Shown here piece after piece: positions 59,701-64,000 of a stretch of DNA of 64,000 nt. The notes below the pieces were generated by a model. The model had not been told where the DNA came from. It did no database searches and saw only the letters and a program-made list of their open reading frames with translations. Origin of the DNA: Strongyloides papillosus. Lineage: Eukaryota > Nematoda > Chromadorea > Rhabditida > Strongyloididae. The stretch covers positions 1,302,001 to 1,366,000 of the forward strand of contig SRSI01000079.1 in NCBI GenBank assembly GCA_005656395.1, given 5' to 3'. The position numbers and the translations under genes were made by a program. Within the stretch, counting starts at the first letter, position 1. Each line of letters begins with the position of its first letter.

Positions 59701-60832
59701 TTATACCAGCCTTAAACCCGCCTTCGGTAGGTCAGGGTTGGTCCGCAGAGCATATATTTTATAAGAGTATCTTTATATTAAGTTAATAATCAAAATTTTT
59801 GCATAAAAATCGTTTCATTGAATTACATATTTATAGAGAAGTAAAATAACCAACATTACATTGCTATAACATGTTAATATATAAAATATTTCTTAGTTTG
59901 AGAATCATTTTATAACGTCTGCCTTTATTGGAACTGGTCAAGTTAAAAAATTCACCTAGCAAAAAGGATTTTATTTGTGTTCAAATTGTGAATAAAATTG
60001 AATATTTGAATCATTCTAATTAAATATTTAAGTGACTTTCCATTAGATTTTTGAAATTGGTGTAAACAATTTAATACCATTCTTCCATTAAATACATATT
60101 TACCTTAATTTTACAAATATGTAAATGAAAAAAAAACAGAAAAAAATAATACCTCAAATAATTTCTTTCGTTTTTCAGCTACTAACATCGTTATAGCTTC
60201 GTATTTTAAGTCAGACTTTGAGCTATGTAATAATTTAGTTTTAGTTGCTTTAAATAACTTTTAATAGAGCTATAACATTAGAAAATATTAACTTTTACTA
60301 AAAAAAATGTTTGTCGCCTTTTGGTCCACGACTTGGCCAATTTTTATTAGTCTTTTTAATATTTAATTTTTCCCTCATTCCAAAATTATACATTTTAAAT
60401 AAGTCATAAACTAAAAAATTTTATTTACCTTTGCAAAAATTATTTGAAAGAAAAAAATACACAAAAATTGTCTAAAGAAGTGGTGTTTTTTCAATAAAAT
60501 CTGATCAACCTTTGCCAATACTATGTTAAAATTACTTTTCACCCTCAATTTAGTAAAAAAATACTTTCCAAAAGATTTATATTTGACCAATTAAAGGCAT
60601 CATATAACGGTAATCTGATTTAATAAAAGACGACATCTTTTAGGAGAAATGATTCAGAAAAGAAGACGATCTAACTTATAAATTTAAGGATTGTGTTTTA
60701 TCAAATCCTGATACTGGTTTCAAAATATGACAAACTTAATAATCACAGAATAAGAAGAAGAAATATTTTAGGAAATATTAGGTTATACTAAGGATTAATT
60801 TTTTTGGTTCCTATATATTTTAATGATATATT
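59701..60832. other. Intergenic with a short GC-rich island
   Basis: 59704-59752 (CCAGCCTTAAACCCGCCTTC, then GGTAGGTCAGGGTTGGTCCG) is over 50% GC inside a region of about 20% GC. Nothing else recognised. Confidence 0.45.
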
Positions 60833-60838
60833 TTTATT
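60833..60838 (-). terminator. Possible poly(A) signal of the MATH-BTB gene
   Basis: AATAAA on the minus strand, 54 bp after the stop at 60892. Confidence 0.4.
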
Positions 60839-60891
60839 TTAAAGTTACAATAAAATAAATGATTAACTTATTAGGTATTACAAATATTCAG

Positions 60892-62553
60892 TTATTCTTT
60901 CTCTTTTTTTTCAGAGTTACTTCTCATTGAACTAATGTTTAATGACTTTAAAAATAAACTTTCAAGTAACAATGGACATACAAAAACAAATTTTTTCCAT
61001 TCACTAGTTTCTATTAAAAATTCCAAGTTTTTAAGAATAAGTTCTTCACAATGTTCCTTTAACCTTTCAGTCGGGTACTTATCAGATAATGCGAAACGTT
61101 CACAAACATTCTCAATAGACAAACTATTACACATAGACTGTTCTGCAATTGCTTTTAATCTATCTAATTCATATTTATTTGCAATTTCAAATATTTCATT
61201 CTCCATATCTTTTATATCCGATACTTCATCTTTATAAATGTATTTTAACGTCTTCTTTACAACTTCAGCGTTAAAATCTTTTATTTCAATAATATTTTTT
61301 TGTGATTCTTCGGATGTACTGTTTAAAATGTCATAAAAAACAGGAGATCTTGCAGCGAGGACTGCTTTATGAACTTTAATTTCAGTGTTGCCAACTTTTA
61401 TAATGTAATCGGTAAATAGCGATGAATCAAACATATTGCCATAGTTCAATAATAATTTTGATTGGGGTACTGAAATATTTATTGATGTCTCTGGATTATC
61501 ACAGTTCTCAGTTTTTAGGTCAATAATCTCTGCCTCACATATTATTGTCAACTTATCATTAATCAATAAACCATTAGATTTATTAAGTAAAAAATCTCTC
61601 TTAACAAATTCTGGATATCCCCAACCTTCATTTTTAACAAAGTCTTTGGATTCTGTATCAAATTTAACATTTTTCTCCTCTTCTTTGTCATTTAAAATAG
61701 AAAACCTATATTTTGTTTTTGCTTTCTCAGGTTTCAACAATGTTAGAAAAACTGATACATACTCCTTTGACTTTTCACCTCGACCATTGGGATATATCGA
61801 TAAACACCACTCTGATCTATCTTTGCTTCCAATTACAAAAGTTGGTGATATAATTTTTTCACCTGTCTTTTCAGAACAAAGTGAAAAGTTTTCTATTGTG
61901 TATATATATTTGAAATTGTTAACGTCTGTCTGGTTGGTATAATAAACATCTGAAATTGTAAATATCATAAAATTAGTGGCAAGTACAACGTTGAGACAGA
62001 TAACTTACCATAAGGTATACTATTTTCAAATTTGAGGTCAGTAATCTCTGCCTCACATATTATTGTAAACTTATCATCAATCAATAAACCATTTGATCTA
62101 TCTAGCAAAAAATCCTTTTTAACAAATTTTGGAAACCCCCAACCACTTCCTTTATCAAGATCAATAATATTATCTTCAATACTTATATTTTTCTCCTCCT
62201 CCTTGTCATTTAAAATAGAGAATCTAAATTTAACTTTTGCTTTCTCAGGTTTCAACAATGTTAGAAAAACTGATACATACTCCTTTGACTTTTCACCTTG
62301 ACCATTGGGATATATCGATAAACACCACTCTGATCTATCTTTGCTTCCAATTACAAAAGTTGGTGATACAAATTTTTCACCTGTCTTTTCAAGACGAAGT
62401 GAAAAGTTTTGTATTGTGTATTTATATTTGAAATTATTAACGCCTGTTTGTAAAAGATTAAAACCGTCTGAAATAGTAAATTTATTAAAATCATGACAAA
62501 CTCAATGTTGTGATAGATGACTTACTAAAAAGTTTAATTTTTTCTTGACTCAT
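60892..62553 (-). CDS. MATH-MATH-BTB protein, probable cullin-3 substrate adaptor
   Basis: Three minus-strand exons, 62553-62526, 62467-62009 and 61949-60892 (introns 58 and 59 bp), all in phase, encode 514 residues. MATH-BTB proteins bring substrates (MATH) to CUL3 ubiquitin ligases (BTB). MATH 1 spans about 20-155 and MATH 2 about 175-310. They are highly similar (both contain SPTFVIGSKDRSEWCLSIYP). The BTB domain is at about 336-446 (FTDYIIKVG...VHKAVLAARSPVFYDIL), followed by a helical BACK-like C-terminus (ERFALSDKYPTERLKEHCEE). The last residues are Ser/Lys/Glu-rich. The first exon is only 28 bp (MSQEKIKLF). The introns before each MATH copy are also similar, showing tandem duplication of a MATH exon with its intron. 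No signal peptide, so cytosolic or nuclear. Such genes expand rapidly in nematodes. Confidence 0.92.
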
Positions 62554-64000
62554 ATTGATTTTTACTTCAAAAATAAGTTTCTAATGACTAAACTAAATTC
62601 GTTTAGAAATTCTAAAATAAAAAATTCTCAAAGAATAAGAAGCCAAAGTAGAATAAAAGAAAATACCAGAAAAGATTAAATCAAAAGTGATGGTTAACCT
62701 AAGATCATTGACTTATATACCAAGTATATTTGAAAGATTGATTTAAACTTGTAAAATACAGTAAAATTTTATAACGAATGACAGTTAGTCAGATCAGTAA
62801 GGTAGCAATGCTGGAAAGTCTTCAGAAATATAGGATAATCACTTGAAGTATTCAGAGATGTACAATAAGCATAAAGGAAGGCTTTATTAGAAATATAAAT
62901 AAGTATAATAACAAAAACGGGGTCTGAAATGAATTACATTAAAAATAGAATTACAATTACGTTAATATAAGACATTTTAAAATGACGAAATGATTATGAA
63001 ATAAGAGTTTATATATGCAATTTGGTCATCATTTTCGTTGTAGAATCATTTGTTTTACTATACTTATCGGTGAAAACTCTTTAGCAACCAATCAGATGGT
63101 TGAAGAAAATTTTTGATAAAATATCTTACTAATGTCTAGAAGGTTTTTTTTAATATATTTCTATATTTATGACGATGTATTTTCATCTATGATATATGTT
63201 AAAAAAGCATATCTTCTACAGTCTTATCAGAAATACTTAGATAAAAACATCCAAATATAAAATAGAAATCAGTCTAAGATAATAAATAGATACGTTTTAG
63301 TGACACATAAAATTCTAAAAGGAAAATATCTCTTTTATACTGTAATTTCAATGAAACGTTTCCATATCTCCTTAATTATTATATTATCTATGACAAAAAA
63401 ATAAGAAAATAAATATTTTCTTCACTATAACTCTTTCAAAATTTGACCGATTATTATGAGTTAATATACAAAAAATGTTTTTGTTTAAATTTGAGGTAAA
63501 AGATGAGTCTCAAAAGTCTGAGGCTATAATTGACCAAGTTATCCTTAAAAACACTATTTTTGGCTCATTTTTTAATATAGTTTTATACCGACGATAACTT
63601 TTTTTCAAATTGAAAAGATGAAATGATCGATATAACGTTAGAAGATCCAATATCAGAATAGGAAGGAACACAATATCATAGTTATTGATTATAAACTAGC
63701 CAAATTATAGACCGAAAAGTGATGGTAATTTTTACTTTAAAAAATCTAAATAGAAATCATTGAAAGATTGAGCAAAACCATGCGAGGCATAGCTATCAGG
63801 TGGAACAAAGAAAAAAAATTACAGAAATATGTTGGTTAATTTTGATTAATAAGTATAAAATGTTGATAATGTATTTGAGAATTCCTAAAACTAGTCAAAT
63901 CTTAAATTTTCATGTTCCAAATCATAGATGATTCTGAAATTTAAATAACAACCAATTTTGTATTTTACTAAAAATACAATCTCTAAGGTATAGTTGTTGA
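62554..64000. other. Upstream region of the MATH-BTB gene, then unrecognised sequence
   Basis: AT-rich with dense stops. No gene, tRNA or repeat recognised. The right edge of the window ends in noncoding sequence. Confidence 0.4.

Overview
This is an AT-rich nuclear window from an animal, very probably a nematode. The evidence is a set of genes typical of nematodes (a full-length RIM/UNC-10, a MATH-BTB protein, an EndoU nuclease, nicotinamidase, a small HP1-like protein), very small introns (about 37-60 bp) with GTAAG/GTATG donors and TTTTAG/TTTCAG acceptors, and eukaryotic tRNA genes. Composition and compactness recall clade IV parasites of the Strongyloides type, but that placement is inference.

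Layout: 1-13.6 kb is almost gene-free. It holds one small secreted-protein gene (1643-2125), a terminal-inverted-repeat element of about 1.8 kb (3792-5624) with a dead mariner inside it (4286-5170), and several kb with no recognisable content. At 13.7-22.7 kb lies an intact nicotinamidase gene, followed by a wrecked copy of a secreted cysteine-containing protein gene. That wreck is split by at least three transposable elements. Two of them share ends beginning CCCAG, arrays of the palindrome GCAGATCTGC and a tRNA-like (Pol III promoter) module. From 23.6 to 33.1 kb is a compact gene block: tRNA-Pro, a chromodomain protein (minus), CTR9 of the PAF1 complex (plus), a single-pass membrane protein (plus) and a large coiled-coil protein (minus).

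At 34.1-40.1 kb are tRNA-Glu, a second wrecked copy of the secreted family, a T-box gene fossil on the minus strand, the only intact copy of the secreted family (37843-39150) and a 3' fragment of a second nicotinamidase. This last pair is in circularly permuted order relative to 13.7-23.2 kb and is bounded on both sides by short copies of the same transposon ends. It looks like a duplication that moved through a circular intermediate.

40.7-48.9 kb is RIM (minus; FYVE-type zinc finger, PDZ, C2A, C2B) with one 2.8-kb intron. The next 8.4 kb upstream (49-57 kb) has no coding content but shares the purine-rich plus strand of that intron, so it may be part of the same transcription unit or its control region. 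The right end carries an EndoU nuclease gene with one single-base frameshift (58.4-59.4 kb) and a MATH-MATH-BTB gene (60.9-62.6 kb) made by tandem exon duplication.

CTR9 (transcription-coupled chromatin work) and the HP1-like gene are divergently arranged and may share the 1.1-kb spacer between them. Otherwise the genes are functionally unrelated. The novelty in the window lies in the transposon family and the duplication history around the nicotinamidase/secreted-protein pair.
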